This document shows, piece after piece, positions 63,667 to 64,000 of a DNA stretch of 64,000 nt. The stretch spans positions 10,317,501 through 10,381,500 of the forward strand of contig CM063290.1 of NCBI GenBank assembly GCA_032173965.1. Direction: 5' to 3'. Every line of letters starts with the position of its first letter. Positions within the stretch are counted from its first letter, which is position 1. Made by a program: the position numbers and the translations under genes. The notes beneath the pieces were generated by a model. It saw only the letters and a program-made list of their open reading frames with translations, made no database searches and was not told where the DNA came from. Source of the DNA: Sitta carolinensis. Lineage: Eukaryota; Chordata; Aves; Passeriformes; Sittidae.

Positions 63667-63679
63667 AAAAAAAAAAAAA
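63667..63679. repeat. Poly-A tract, A13
   Basis: Thirteen A between gaaatt and caacat. Simple repeat. Confidence 0.9.
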
Positions 63680-64000
63680 CAACATACTGAAAGAACAGAC
63701 AAGAAAATGTTCCCTTTCCTAATGATATTTTTCCCTTTCCTTTTTATGTATCTATCCATCTGTTGATCAGCCTATATATCTATTCTTCTGTCTCATGGAA
63801 AAGTCATGAGGACTTTGATACAAAGCTAAATATAGTAGAATTATGGCAAAGTTCAGTATTATCAATTCCGGCTGTTAAAAATATCATGGGATCAGTTTAA
63901 AATAATTTTTGTTTTCTCCTTAAAGAAAACTTACTTCAGTTTCTTTTCAGTTTTCCATCAGGCTCTTTAGTTTTTATGTTTAAAGCCTTTTCTGCACTCT

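Larger units (their letters stand above)
41126..64000 (+). other. LPP: LPP intron downstream of exon B (3' end outside window)
   Basis: The intron starts with gttagt at 41126. The next LPP exon should be the large proline-rich exon. No frame in this region resembles it, so the intron is at least 22,875 nt long. The region holds local tandem duplications (45947-46010, 52041-52072, 61901-61931), MIR-like relics (about 49.9, 55.5 and 61.3 kb), A23 at 54991, G13 at 63343 and A13 at 63667. It also has an inverted-repeat element at 47666-47715, a block at 56.10-56.40 kb that looks conserved, and a transcription-factor-motif cluster at 60.48-60.62 kb. No RNA gene, promoter or other gene could be supported. 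Confidence 0.87.

Noticed and set aside
1..64000. A copy of mammalian LPP-intronic mir-28
   Set aside because: I looked for its aaggagctcacag-type seed region; aaggagct occurs near 40442 and 42997 but without the rest of the mature sequence or a matching hairpin.
1..64000. tRNA, rRNA, snRNA genes, CRISPR arrays, endogenous retroviral LTRs or polymerase frames
   Set aside because: No sequence with the required conserved boxes, repeat-spacer pattern or viral protein motifs was seen. Short diverged copies could escape reading by eye.

Overview
The window is vertebrate nuclear DNA, almost certainly from a bird. It is AT-leaning and intron-like: stop codons are dense in all frames, there are mononucleotide and dinucleotide tracts, and there are no bacterial-style gene arrays. 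Two CR1 LINE tails (about 9659-10093 and 12322-12405, both antisense to +) carry the familiar avian 3' end. I saw no Alu, B1, L1 or other mammal-type young repeat. The CR1 style would suit a songbird, but the species cannot be fixed from this window.

The only protein-coding gene I can support is LPP (lipoma-preferred partner, a zyxin/TRIP6-family focal-adhesion LIM protein), on the + strand. Two internal coding exons are visible, both with canonical splice sites. Exon A (21388-21500) encodes the proline-rich stretch with two Ena/VASP EVH1 ligands (LPPPP and FPPPP types). Exon B (41003-41125) encodes the highly conserved EERRSSLDAEIDSLTSILAD segment, which carries a leucine-rich nuclear-export-type motif. 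They join in frame (...TYSVQ | VNPGGKTL...). The first coding exon, the large central proline-rich exon and the LIM-domain exons are not in the window, so this is a small 5'-central piece of a very long gene.

Layout: 1-21387, upstream intron (with both CR1 fragments, a (GT)13 tract, poly-A/T tracts and a CpG-dense patch near 17.6 kb); 21388-21500, exon A; 21501-41002, a 19.5-kb intron (MIR-like SINE relics, a miRNA-sized hairpin near 27.07 kb, a second CpG-dense patch near 38.0 kb); 41003-41125, exon B; 41126-64000, downstream intron (further MIR-like relics, local duplications, motif-rich AT blocks near 47.7, 56.2 and 60.5 kb).

I found no novel protein system. The unexplained signals worth a second look are noncoding: inverted repeats and hairpins in the introns, a compact motif cluster at 60.48-60.62 kb (RFX-type X-box palindrome plus CRE-like site), homeodomain-motif clusters that look like candidate developmental enhancers, and two isolated CpG-dense patches. 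All long open frames other than the exons look like chance frames.
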